This document shows, piece after piece, positions 34,711 through 46,020 of a DNA stretch of 64,000 nucleotides. Made by a program: the position numbers and the translations under genes. The DNA comes from Aedes albopictus. Lineage: Eukaryota; Arthropoda; Insecta; Diptera; Culicidae. Position 1 is the first letter of the stretch. Every line of letters begins with the position of its first letter. The notes below the pieces were generated by a model. It ran no database searches and was not told the DNA's origin. It saw nothing but the letters and a program-made list of their open reading frames with translations. The stretch lies in assembly GCF_035046485.1 (NCBI RefSeq), contig NC_085137.1, forward strand, positions 498,004,536-498,068,535. The letters run 5' to 3'.

Positions 34711-34714
34711 TTAA

Positions 34715-37440
34715 ATCCTTGAGATTTTTTTTCAATAATTCCTCAAAACATTGGGAAATTTCCCCAGGCTGAATCCCTAAGGAATTGTCTGAAAAAATCT
34801 TAAAGGGATTCCCTGAATACCTTGGCAAATTCCTGAAGGAATCTCCGAGAAAATTTCCTGAGGGAATTCTCGGATGAACACCTGAGAAAATTCATTAAAG
34901 AATCCCTCAGGGAATTCTTGAAGTTATTTCAGAGAGAGCTCCTTGTGGAATCCCTGAGGGAATTTCTAAAGGAATATCTGAGAGAATTCCTGAAGGAAAT
35001 CCTAAGGGAAATCATTTAAATACCCCTGAGAGAATTTCAGGAGAGAATTCTTGAAGCAACTACTGAGAAAATTTCTGAAGGAATCATTGAGAGAATTTCT
35101 GAAAGAATCCCTAAGGAAATTTCTAAAGGAATCGCTAAGGAAGCTTATGAAAGAAACTCTAAAGGAATACTTCAAGGAGTTCCTGAGAGAATTCCTGAAG
35201 GAATCCCTAATAGAATTCCTTCAGGAATCCCTAACAGAATTGCTGAAGGATTCTCAGAAGGAATTCCTGAAGCAATCACTGAGGGAATTCCTGAAGGGAT
35301 CCTTGAAGGAATCGCTGAGGAAATCCCTGAGAATATTCCTTCTACTTTATGATTCACTGAGGAACTTTCTTGAGTAGTTCCCGAGGAAATTTTCTGAGGA
35401 TTGCCTCTGTACATTTCTTGTCAAATTTATGTGAAAATTTCTCAAGGTTTCGTGAAGAAAACTCAAAGAGGATTCTCTGAGTAAATTCCATGAGGAATCG
35501 CAGAGAGATTGCTTGAGTTATTCGTGAGGGAATTCCTTGGGTATTGTCTGGGTATGTTTCTCAGAGGAACCCCTGAGGTGATTTCTTGAGTAATCTCCGA
35601 GAAAATTTCTGGTGGATTCTTTGAGAATATTGATAAAAGATTCTCTGAGCTAAAATCTTGATAAGGAAAATTCTTGAGGAATTTGTGGTGGAATTATTTG
35701 AGTAATCTCTGTATGGGAATTCCTCGAAAATGTTCAGAGGAAATTGCCCCATGAAGAAATTTCTTGAGGATAATCTGAGTACATTTCGGAATCCATCGAG
35801 GAAATTCCTTGAATAATCCCTGAAAAAATGTCTTGAGTTATTCCTGTGGGAATTCCTTCTGTAATACCAGTAATCCCTGGGAATTTTTCATGTAGAATGC
35901 CTGATGTTATTCCTTGGGAAATCCCAAAGGAAATTTATAATTTCTTATATATTTTTTGAGGAATCCCTGATTTATTTCCCAGAGGAAATTTGCTGATACT
36001 AAAACCTTGAGGAAATTTCTCGAGGAATCCCTTAGGGAACTCCTTGTGGATTTTCTGTGGAATTTTCTTGAGGAATCATTGAGAGAATTCCTCTGTGGAT
36101 TTCTTGGGGAATTAACTGAATGAATTTTCGGAAGAATTTTTGGACGTTTTCCGTAAAAACTTTCTATACGATTTCCCAGAGTGACATTTGGAGGAACTCC
36201 CGGAGGAATTTCCGGTTGAGTTTCTGGACGAATTTCCGGAGGAACTTCTGAAGAAATTTCGAGAGGAATCAATTCTAGGAGGAATATTTGGATGAATTTC
36301 CAAAGTAATTTTTGGTGAATTCCAGGACAATTTTCTGAAATAATTTCTAGAGTAGTAACCAGATGATTTCCAGTAGGGTTTTTTAGAGAAACTTACAGAG
36401 AATTTTTTGATGAACTCCTGGAGGATTTTTAAAGAAATTCCCAGAGCACTTTTTGGAGGACCTCGCGATCTTGTTTCTTGAGGAATTCTCGGAAGAATCC
36501 ACCAGAATTTTTAAGAGGTTTTTCCAGAGGAATTTCTGGAGAAATCTCCGGAGTAATTTCTCGAGGTATTCCCGATGTAATTTCTGGAATGACTCCCAGA
36601 AAAAATTCTTGAAGAATGCCTGCGAGATTTTCTGGAAAAATCCCAGACAAATTTCTAAGGGGATTCCCAGAGGGCTTCTGGAAGAATTCCTAGAATTACT
36701 TGTGTAAAAATTCCCGGAGTAATTTCTTGATGCATTTTCGAAAAAAAAAATCTGGATAAATTCCTAGAGAGCTTTCTGGAGGTATTCCCGGAGGAATTTC
36801 TGGAGGGATTTCTTGATGAATTTCCTGAGGAATTTCTGGAAAAATTCCCTGAAGGAATTTCTGAAGGATTTTTAGAGGAATTCTCGAAGAAATTTATGAA
36901 GAAATTCCGGACAGAGGATTTTCTAGATTATTTTTTGTCTGTATTAACGAGATTTTTAGCCCTAGGCTAGCTCATCTCGGGACCCACGCTTTACTTCCCT
37001 GCGAAGGAAGAACTCAAATTTTGTGAGTTTGTCGGGAGTGGGAATCGATCCCAGGTCATCTGCGTGATAATCACGTGCTTTAACCATCACACCAGGTCCG
37101 CTCCAGGAGTTTCTAGAGAACCTCCCAAGTAATTTCTTAAAAAACGGAATACTACCCGGAGTAATTCCCAGTGGGATTCTTCAGAGATTTCCTGAGAAAT
37201 TTTTGATTAAATTCCCGGAGAAATTGCTGGAGACGTTCCTTAAGGGGTTCCTGGATGAATTCACACAGGAATTTCTGAAAAAATTCCTAGAGGAGTTTCT
37301 GGAGAAACTCCGAAGTAATTTCTTAAAAAAAAGGAGTTATTTCTGGAGTAATTCCCAGTGGGATTTCTTCCTAGTTTTCCTGAGAAATTTTTGATTCAAT
37401 TCCCAGAGAAATTTCTGGAAGTATTCCCAGAAGAACTTAA
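34715..37440. repeat. Degenerate 12/24-bp minisatellite
   Basis: The best-preserved part (about 34980-35340) shows a 24-bp period, GAGAGAATTCCTGAAGGAAT plus four bases, built from two 12-bp halves. The plus frame 35051-35377 therefore reads as eight-residue repeats of the type EFLKESLR. A SINE interrupts it at 36928-37104. Confidence 0.8.
36928..37104 (-). mobile_element. Feilai-like tRNA-derived SINE
   Basis: On the minus strand it starts CTGGAGCGGACCTGGTGTGA or close to it. It has a tRNA-like head with A box TGATGGTTAAAG and B box GGATCGATTCCC, a body with GAGTTCTTCCTTCG and a 3' end TCTCGTTAATACAGA. Flanking AGGANTTTCTAGA at 36915-36927 and 37105-37117 (one mismatch) looks like the target duplication, although it lies in repetitive DNA. 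The sequence agrees with my recollection of Feilai from Aedes aegypti. Copies at 42940 and 58805 belong to the same family. Confidence 0.85.
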
Positions 37441-37779
37441 CTAATTAATATGTTGACAACAGCTTTTGAGATAAACTTGTTAATACTTTTCAAATTTTCA
37501 GAAAAAATATGAAAATATGTATTTTTTGTATTTTTAATAAGAACAATCAATTTTTTCTCAACCAATAGGGTATTGGTTCCCTTCTTAAGCATGTGGCTCC
37601 CATTTTCATCCTACGAAAAACAAAGGATTGAAGCGCTGTTTGTTTTGTTTCTTATTTTTGTATTTTTTGTTAGAAGTGAGCACCCATGAAAACAAAAAGA
37701 ACGGAATCAATCGGTACCGTAATGTTTTCGAATAGGATGAATATGGGAGCGTGAGATTATTGATGGAACACATACCCTA
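37441..37779. other. Gene-free segment
   Basis: AT-rich, non-repetitive sequence with no supported feature. Confidence 0.5.
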
Positions 37780-38688
37780 CAAGGGATAGACAAAATGATC
37801 GGGACAGGCAAAATTTTCACTTTTCAAAAAATGTCCAACTAGCTGTAACTTTTCTAAAAGTGCATCAAATATTCTCAAATTTCCACTGTAAGTTGATCAA
37901 CTAGTTGTGTATCAGTGGACAAAAATTGGAAAAGATCGGGCTTTTCTGCACGAAGTTATAAGCAAATTAGAAAAAGGTAGAATGATCCGATAGCCAACTT
38001 TGAGCTGTTATATCTCCGGATTCAATGAACCGAATGCAATGAAATTTTGTCCATTTATGACTTATATAATGAGTTCTGAAAACCGTTTGACTGAACTTGA
38101 AATTATAAACAAGAGAAAAAGTTATAGTGATTTCATTAATTTTCGGATCTTTTTTAGTAGATCCCATTATTTTTACATTTCATAACTTTTTCAATGAATT
38201 GCCACGGATGTTGTTACTTTCTTTCAAAACATATCTGTATTCTAGACAATCAGAGGGAATTTAAATGAACTATAATTAACAACATGAATTTTGAAACGAT
38301 GTTGAAATTTAAGAAAATAGAGTGTTTTATTAGAAAAAGAATCTAATCGTTATAATTTTCTTCTGTGTTAAGAATTATAAGTTAAGCCAGAAGTTTTGCA
38401 AACCTGATTATATAAATCATAAATGGTCAAAATTTCATTGCATTCGGTTCATTGAATCCGGAGATATAACAGCTCAAAGTTGGCTATCGAATAATTATAC
38501 GTTTTTTTAAATCTTCATTACTTCGTGCAAAGTAGTCCGATCTTTTCCAAATTTTGTCCACTGATACACAAATAGTTGATCAACTTACAGTGAATATTTG
38601 AGACTATTCGATGCACTTTTCGAAAAGCTACAGCTGTTTGATTTTTTTTTTTAGAAGAGAAATTTTTGCCTGTTCCGATATGTTCCTG
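37780..38688. mobile_element. TA-flanked fold-back element, 909 bp
   Basis: Long inverted arms share ATCGGRACAGGCAAAA, GTTGATCAACT and CATTGCATTCGGTTCATTGA. TA precedes and follows the element (37778-37779 and 38689-38690). The outermost 20 bp of the two ends differ by a small indel. It is noncoding; the frames at 37967-38185 are arm translations. Confidence 0.7.
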
Positions 38689-38690
38689 TA

Positions 38691-39199
38691 TTTGAAATGA
38701 AAAAGTAACAATAAAAATTCCAGCTCAATTAGTTGCGGAGATTAACTTGTATACAATAGGCAAATTTGTTAAAAAAAAAGAAAAGAAAAATAGGCGGTGT
38801 CAGTTTCCGCTCTCCTGTATTTTTTTCTTTCGTGTTTTCGAACTCAAAATATGATACTACACTAAAAATATCAGCTTACCGATTTCAGAACATCTGTAAA
38901 CTAGTGTAATCTATCCGTTTGCACATCTATACGTAGTGTGAATTAGAAAACGTAATTGACTACATACTCAGATTGGTATTCCGAAGCTTTGCATTTTGAG
39001 AAAGTCATGAATTTAACGTTTTGGTACACAAACTAGCATTTTACCAAATGTCGGTGATGATCGATTTAGCATTTGTCCTTTGTCGTGATTTCATCGTGAA
39101 GATCGATCCTGATATTATATTTTCCATTGCTTATTCAACCCAGTTGTAACATTTAAAAATAACGAAAAAAAATCTTGTAAAAACAAGCGTCCATGAATT
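38691..39199. other. Gene-free segment
   Basis: AT-rich DNA without a recognisable feature. Confidence 0.5.
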
Positions 39200-39760
39200 T
39201 TGTTACTGTTCCATGCTCGGTTTGTTATTCTATACCCGGGGCTGGTTGGTTGGTGGTACCGCTCAGTACCGCCCCCTCCAATTGACGGCGTGAGTGACGG
39301 CGACTGAGGACGCTCGAAAACGACGGTGGCGGCAACGACGACGGTGTTGCCGATGATGTTGCACGGCCACCACCGCCGCAGCATGCATAGCGAATTTATT
39401 TCATAACATCGTCGCAACGCTGGTTAAGTTTGGCCGCGTGAAGCGTCGTGGTCGTCGATTGCCTTAACCAGGGTCCTCCTTCTCGTACTCCTCCTGTTCC
39501 AATCGGGGGTACCTGTACGTATTCGCAAGTGCGTGGCGTACCAAAGCCGAGAAGAAAAGAAAGAAGAAGTGGGAGGAAATGGATATATTCAAATCAATCG
39601 AATTCAATCAATAACATATTTTTACGGTTCGGTGCTGCCGATGATGCGAAGCGAGCAAACATCAGTAGCTGCGGAGCGAATCAGACATACATATTCTGGC
39701 GGGCGAATCGTTTAGTAGAGAGACGATTGAGCTTGATCGGTTTATAAGTTGGTTGAACGT
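39200..39760. other. GC-rich unique island
   Basis: A CpG-containing, non-repetitive stretch (GACGGCGACTGAGGACG, GCCACCACCGCCGCAGC). Open frames occur on both strands (minus 39115-39417, plus 39448-39747) without a recognisable product or matching splice signals. It could be an upstream noncoding exon or regulatory DNA. Confidence 0.3.
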
Positions 39761-40335
39761 TGGGCACGAGGGGAACTATTAATGTTCTCTGAAGAAAGAT
39801 GTTTTTGTCTGACCGTTTGGAATCGATGCAGCAATGAAGTGGATAATGAAAAAGTTATTTTGATAATCACTTCTCAATTGTTCAACTAGGAGTTGTTATA
39901 TTGGGTGTACTCCCAATATGAAATATTCGTATCAGCAGGTTAAGGGAAAACAACAAAATATGATTCTAAAAATTACTCCGATTAAGGTGCAGAATGTGTG
40001 CGTAAATTCAGCGTGAAATTATGCACATAAAGGTAATGCTGGATTTAGTGTAGTTTTATATTACTTGTCATGTAAAATTCAATTCTCGTTGTAAATTTTT
40101 GCTACTTATCACGTAATTCATCATGGACTGTTACCACCAGTACATTTCTCGGAAATTTACACTGTATTGTAATATTACATATTACGTAAATCTGTCCAAA
40201 GTCATGAATTCATGCTGAATAATCAAGGATATTTTGCATGAATTCATGACTAAGCGGAGAAGCAGGCTTTCTCCCAGTCGGGACGCTACGATAAGTTAAA
40301 ACAACCAAACCATATTTGATATTGAGAATAGATTA
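39761..40335. other. Gene-free segment
   Basis: Contains TCATGTAAA and TTACGTAAAT motifs at 40070-40230 similar to those flanking 30650-31781, probably a decayed small element. Nothing else is supported. Confidence 0.4.
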
Positions 40336-40957
40336 CACAGCGTAGCAAAAAATGACTTTTGGTCTGTCTCAAGAGCAAACTTATGTGTCTCTGACAGATT
40401 TTGGGCCGCTGAATCCGAATCCGGGCTCATATTTGCTCCAACACGTCACAATTTTTAGCTATACCTTAATTTATAAGGCAAAATATGCGATTTTGGGCTT
40501 TTTTGACTGCAAGCCATTAAGCATGGAAATATTTTTTTAAGCTACCAAAAGGTTTAGTGGTCAATAAACATCCAAATTAACGACTCATGCAAAATATTTC
40601 GTTTTACCAAATCAAATTTGATAGTCTTAAGCGTCACCCTTCAAAAGTTGCATGCAAGTTTTCATACTAACATAAAATGCTTAAATCTGTCAAATTTGAT
40701 TAGGTAAAATGAAATATTTTGCATTAACATCTAAATAATTGACCAATTTACCTTTTGATTGCTTAAGAAAAATATTTCCATGCTTAATGGCTTGCAATCA
40801 AAAATGCCCAAAATCTCATATTTTGCCCTATAAATTGAGGTATTGCTCAAAATTGTGACGTGTTGGAGCAAATCTGTGCCCGGATTCGGATTCAGCGGCC
40901 CAAAATCCTTTGGAGACACATAAGTTTGCTCTTGAGACAAAAAAATGTTGCGCTGTG
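40336..40957. mobile_element. Fold-back element, 622 bp
   Basis: Both arms share TCTCAAGAGCAAACTTATGT and GGCCGCTGAATCCGAATCCG, with ends CACAGCGTAGCA and CACAGCGCAACA. TTA occurs on both sides (40333-40335 and 40958-40960). It is noncoding; frames at 40352-40540 and 40731-40940 are mirror translations of the arms. Confidence 0.75.
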
Positions 40958-41049
40958 TTATGAGCTATACTGGTAAAATATGAATGTTGAAAATCTTAGA
41001 CAACAGAAACACAGCAAATTGCGATTTGCAATGCGAAAAGAAATCCACG

Positions 41050-41145
41050 TACTTCGGTGGGAATGGAACCCACGACTCCCATTTCACTGGATGGACGCTT
41101 CTTTTCTCCAAGCTACAGAGCCACTTAACCATCTCTGTCCGCTGA
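41050..41145 (-). ncRNA. tRNA-like sequence, SINE head
   Basis: On the minus strand GATGGTTAAGTGGC (A-box-like) is followed about 55 bp later by the B box GTGGGTTCCATTCCCAC, with a self-pairing T stem. The spacing is longer than in most tRNAs but allowed for long-variable-arm types. Likely a SINE head or tRNA pseudogene. Confidence 0.45.
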
Positions 41146-41340
41146 TTACTGAAGGTGAAGAACTGAGCTCGATTCTACTAATGCACATGGTTTGCTTCTT
41201 TACACAATCTAAATCTCCTTCGAATGGAATTAGCGATAAAAAATATATCAAATCAGTAATGAAAAAAAAATGCCTGCATCGATACAACAACTTTGTATTA
41301 GTGGAATATCTAAATAGGTATACAAAGTCGTAGAAATTAA

Positions 41341-42241
41341 TGATTGTCCATAATGGTCACCATATGGATCACTTATTTCTTACGTAATATTTTACGGCTT
41401 ATACCTTCTCATAGATTTCCAATAATACATCGATTCATTTCATGCTCTTTGATGATTAGCCAATGGCCCACTTACAAAACCCACCCCCAACCACGATTCC
41501 ACAATCGATTAAAGTCACATTAAGGTAACGGGGCGGCAACCCTACGGAAACATGCTGTGTGCTCACGCTCAACCCATTTCCTGGGGTGTCATTTTCCTGG
41601 AAAACGATTTCAACTTGAATGGTTTGATACGATTACTAGTCACTTCGTGAAGCAATTGCGAACACACACACATACATATGTAGGTGTGTAGAAACTTTCA
41701 CAATTTCTCGTTTCAGTTGAGTGGCAATAGCAAGTTGTCACAGTGCAGTGGTGGCGTTAGTTCAACGCTATCGTCTTGGATGCAAAACAATTTCGAAAAC
41801 TTCTAACGAAATGAGAAAACTTATTCCGAGCATGTCGCAATTCCATTTCGTTTCAGCAACGGAACAACATAACTAATCTGTCTGTTTACAATCGATTAGA
41901 ACACGTAATGAGTTCCCACGACTAGACGAGTGTTTGGTGTGAATTGAAACAAACTGGATGGATAAATTTATTTTTGCGTCAAGTTATTTCATACAGTATT
42001 ATTTTTCAAACATTTTTCTTCAATTTTGAATATGTTTAATACCAAAACAGATTTGACGTAAAATTCCAATAAAAACTTATTTATATGATTTTTATATCCA
42101 GCCGTCCTTCAGTTACAACGATTTCGAACAAATTAAAAAATATGAAACATTTGGACTTTCGAAAAAGTTATTCGAAAAAACTTACTTAAATTGAGTAACC
42201 CCAATCTGGCGAACAAGAACAGAAGTGTTCCCAAAGTGCCA
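41341..42241. other. Unique AT-rich DNA, no supported gene
   Basis: A non-repetitive stretch with a short CA-rich run near 41660. I find no exon pair, RNA or element boundaries. Confidence 0.45.
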
Positions 42242-42409
42242 ACCCAAGCAACACACATGTTATATAAAAGTTACAGCAGCGCAAGTTTTGGTTGTATAGA
42301 AGTTTATTTTACGTAATTTTAACACAATGTTAAAATTACGTCAAATAAACTTCTATACAACCAAAACTTGCGCTGTCGTAACTCTATTATAACATGTGTG
42401 TTACTTGGG
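42242..42409. mobile_element. Palindromic MITE, 168 bp
   Basis: A near-perfect hairpin with arms of about 80 bp around a central ACA. The arms share ACACACATGTTATA and CAAAACTTGCGCTG and the termini are CCCAAG. It would fold into a single long stem. No unambiguous target duplication. Confidence 0.8.
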
Positions 42410-42939
42410 AAGTGTTGCGACTCGAACGGTTAAACGTACCACCCGCCCACCATCTCAACCAGGGTGCTGGTTGGTCTAATGTTACAAGTGCGGTGCCCGA
42501 ACCCAATGCAAACGACATTCCACCGTGTGATCAACACGATCTTCACAAGTTGATTCATATCGAGCCCTGATGAAGATCCCAACCATAGGATCGAAACGTA
42601 GGCAATGATTTAGAATAATCAACGCTTTTTCTGTGACTGAAAGCCGAAAAACTACCAAGTTTCCATAGATCCAGTCAGTCCCCGTAAAAAATTAGTCAAG
42701 AATGATTGGGAACTTGGGTCTTGGGAATTTTCAAAATGAAACACATATATTGGCTACCAACATAGTTTTAATACAGCATTGCCCGATGCAGAATACTGTG
42801 GCTACGGCTTCTGATTTATATGCAGAAGATCCTGGGTTTAATTCCTGGCCCTTTTCTTTTCTGCTACTTTGTATCTTTCGCTCTATTTTCTCTCCTTATC
42901 CTGTCTACATATACAACTCAAGCATATCCATAAGTTCCT
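42410..42939. other. Retroelement remnants and a tRNA-like motif
   Basis: 42566-42605 (TGATGAAGATCC with GATCGAAACGTAGGC) resembles a 3' region motif often seen in retroelements, but no frame supports this. 42796-42870 has a tRNA-like B box, GGGTTTAATTCCTGG, preceded by ATGCAGAAGATC. No gene is supported. Confidence 0.3.
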
Positions 42940-43068
42940 TGCGAGCGGACTTGGTGTGATGGTTAAAGCACGTGACTATCACGCCGAGGACCTGAGGAAG
43001 TAAAGCGTTCGTCCCGAAATGAACTAGCCCAGGGCTAAAAAACCCGTTAATACTGATAGAAAAAAATA
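42940..43068 (+). mobile_element. Feilai-like SINE with internal deletion
   Basis: Starts GCGAGCGGACTTGGTGTGAT and ends in CCCGTTAATACTGATA plus A-rich tail. It is flanked by ATAAGTTCCT at 42930-42939 and 43069-43078. Compared with 58805-58982 it lacks about 55 bp spanning the B box, from after GAGGACCTG to AGGAAGTAAAGC. Confidence 0.85.
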
Positions 43069-43230
43069 ATAAGTTCCTAGCCATTGTTACGACAGAAACT
43101 GCTTCCGTTCTTTCCAACTTTTACAGCACAGTGCTTATCTATCATATAACGCCTACAAGTTATGCAATCAAGTGAAGTATGCCGCTTCTCCTTCAGAGAA
43201 ATCACACACAATCTATCACCTCAGTATATG

Positions 43231-43375
43231 TATTCCTTCTTGTACCGATTTTTCGAACCCTCTTGGCAGAATACCCTCTTCGAATTATCAGTTTGTATCT
43301 TTTAATGACGCCTTCAAAGGATAAGTAAAATGAGGCGGAATTATAAGGTACAAACTGATTACACGCATTTTTCAT
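43231..43375. mobile_element. Small fold-back element related to 121-373
   Basis: The outer part TTGTACCGATTTTTCGAACC matches the flank of the element at 121. A hairpin follows with ATCAGTTTGTA arms (43285-43364). It lacks the central part found in the larger copy. Confidence 0.6.
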
Positions 43376-44137
43376 ATATGAATTCCTCTACGAATGTTAA
43401 TATAGTTTGAAACGAGTTGTAAATCCAATGAAAACTTTTCTGGGATTTCCACACAAAATTTATTCACGTCTCAGGGTAAATTATAAGGGATATATCTAGA
43501 AATATGACCAAGTTCTGTCAAAAGTTCCGATAGAAGCAATATGGCACAATAGCCCAAGTTAACCTAATCCGAAAGAAGATGAGAACTTCAGAGACGAATG
43601 CCTTAGAGGTAAAGTCTCTCTAAAAAAAAAGAAGACGAGTACTTTATTTAAAAAATTTCAAATATCTTTGAATGTTTTCAACTGCTATCACACAATCAAA
43701 TGTCTATAAATTATGTATTTTATTTCGCATATAATGATACTTAGTTGATCGAATTTGATTAATAGTATTTAAGAAATCATTCTATTAGTTTTTTCATTGT
43801 TTTTTGTTTTGGAAATTTAAATTTTTCCCGAGATCCCGTGAAATCCCGGGATTTGGAAAATAAAACTCCCAAATCCCGGGCTTTTTTTTCAGTCCGGGAA
43901 ACAAGACCCTCTAGTTGCAACTAATTTTGAAAACAATCTTCTAGCAATCGCAAAAAAAAACAAACATTATAATTAAATATCTTTAAAACACCTTTGATAA
44001 GCAGTGGTGAATTTATCTAAAAAAAAATATAAAAATGAATCGTCGATAGCTTTTTATAAAACTCCAGTGAAATAATGAACCTTTGAAAAGTATTTTCCGA
44101 AAAAGAAATACATTTGAAGTGGTATGAAATTATTATT
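43376..44137. other. Gene-free segment
   Basis: AT-rich. 43810-43915 contains repeated AAATCCCGGG motifs, possibly one end of a decayed hAT-like element, but no partner end was found. Confidence 0.4.
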
Positions 44138-44385
44138 AATATATATAAAAATGAATTTCTGTCTGTCTGACCCTTATCGATTCGGAAACTACTGAACCGA
44201 TCGGTGTGAAATTTTGTATGTGGTTATTTTTTGGGCCGGGGAAGGTTCCTAGCTTGACGTGAGACCTGTCCGGTCCCTGGAACGGGGGGCTCCCATACAG
44301 ATGACTTTGTGGGGGACGTGCCTATAGAGCTGCATGTTAAAAAACACAGTAGGCAGCCAGTACGACGTTTGCAGGGACAGCTAGT
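44138..44385 (+). mobile_element. Helitron-like non-autonomous element
   Basis: The 5' part reads ATATATAAAAATGAATTTCT then GTCTGTCTG and CGGAAACTACTGAACCGATC. The 3' end is GCAGGGACAG followed by CTAGT. A TATATAAAAATG start and a CTAG end without target duplication are typical of many insect non-autonomous Helitrons. No Rep/helicase frame is present. Confidence 0.6.
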
Positions 44386-45110
44386 AAAATATAAAAAAAA
44401 ACGAAAAAATTCTTAATAAAACTTATTAATTCTGTTCACAATCACTTTGAGCTTTTAAATTTAAAATTAACCCATATTCGCCCAGCGTCCTATTTATAGG
44501 ACAGATGCCGCGAACGCCCAGCGTCCTATAAATAGGACAGTCCTTTTGATGTGAATATCTCCAGAATTATGCGAAATTTTAGAATACTTTCTTCAGAGAA
44601 GATGTTCTCCACACCCATACCTTGCTTATAGTGGACAATATAGTATGTGACTGGTTCACTAGGTGGCGTAAACGATGCTGCAAAGAATGCATATTGTCAC
44701 GATCTGTGAGCATCATTTCCAATGCGAAAAAAAAGTTGTTTCCCTGGAATCTTAACAATAGGTAATAATTTACAGTTCATTTCTTCGGCAGAGTTGTTAA
44801 TCAATACATACAAAAGTCGATGTATGTATGATTGTATGTTTATATGCTTGTATATTTATATGTTTGTATGTTTGTCTATTTGTATGTTTATATGAATGTA
44901 TGTATGTATGTATGTATGTATGTATGTATACATAGGAACATAGGCATAACTCTGAAATGCGTCAAAAAATTTCAATCAAATTTGGTATACACATTCCTTA
45001 GGATGTGGAGATGGTATCAAGGATATTTAAATTCAAGATGGCGGCTTAGGTTCCAAGATGGCGGTCAAAACTCCAGAATATATGTATTTTAACGACAATG
45101 CTGCTTCGGA

Positions 45111-45650
45111 TACTATGCAATATGGGTATCTATCGATCGGGCCTGATGAGTAGAAGTCAAAAATCGATATTTTACGCCATTTTGAAATCCAAGAAGGCGG
45201 ACCATATCCAAGATGGCGCCCATGGAATGGTAGTTTGAGCTACGATACCATGCAATATGGGTATCTGTCAATCGGGCATGATGAGTAGAAGTAAAAAATC
45301 GATATATTACGCCCTTTTGAAATCCAAGATGGCGGACCATATCCAAGATGGTGGCCACGGAATGGTAGTTTGAGCTATGATACTATGCAATATGGGTATC
45401 TATCGATCGGGCTTCATGAGTAGAAGTCAAAAATCGATATTTGACTCTGTTTAGAAATCCAAGATGGCGGACCATGTCCAAGATGGCGGCCACAGAATGA
45501 GAGTTTGAGCTATGAAACCATGCAATATGGGTATCTATCGAACGGGCTTCATTAGTAGAACTCAAAAATGAATAACTGACGCCATTTTGAAACCCAAGAT
45601 GGCGAACCATACCCAAGTTAGTGGCCACGGAATGGTAGTTTGAGCTATAA
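45111..45650. repeat. Four 135-bp tandem units, inverted partner
   Basis: TACYATGCAA recurs at 45111, 45246, 45381, 45516 (variant) and 45651, exactly 135 bp apart. Units carry CCAAGATGGCGG or variants twice each and TATCGATCGGGC. The open frames on the minus strand (45113-45358 and 45383-45628) are translations of the units. Confidence 0.9.
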
Positions 45651-45660
45651 TACCATGCAA

Positions 45661-46020
45661 TATGCGTATCTAAAGGGTAGGTGATAGGGTAGCAGGTAGA
45701 ATAAAAGGTGGAGCAGACGGTCGGGTAGAGGGTTTAGGTGAATAATAGAGTAGAGGGAGTGGAGTAGAAGGTTAGGGTAGAGGATAGGGTTGACGGTAGG
45801 GAGAAGGGTAGAATAGACAGTAGGTTTGAGGGTAGGAATAATGTTAGGGTAGAGAGTAGGGTAGACGGTACGATTAAGCACAATATAGACTAGAGGGTAC
45901 GGTAAAGAATAGGGTAGTAGTTATAGTAGAGGATAGTTTAGAGGGTAGGATAGAAGGTTGGAATAGAGAGCAAAGAAGACAGTAAAGTAGAGGCTGGAGA
46001 ATAGGGTGAAGAATTGAGAT
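45661..46020. repeat. TAGGGTAGA-rich tract
   Basis: Inverted counterpart of the tract at 26521-26900, with irregular 11-12 bp purine-rich units. Confidence 0.7.

Noticed and set aside
42566..42605. Retroelement 3' end by the GATCGAAACGTAGG motif
   Set aside because: The motif is short and no coding remnant or tail accompanies it.
43810..43915. Complete hAT element with AAATCCCGGG motifs
   Set aside because: Only one end-like motif cluster is visible; no inverted partner or 8-bp duplication.
45113..45628. Frames of about 80 codons in the 135-bp repeats
   Set aside because: The period is a multiple of three, so one frame stays open by arithmetic. Stops separate the parts and no start or known domain is present.
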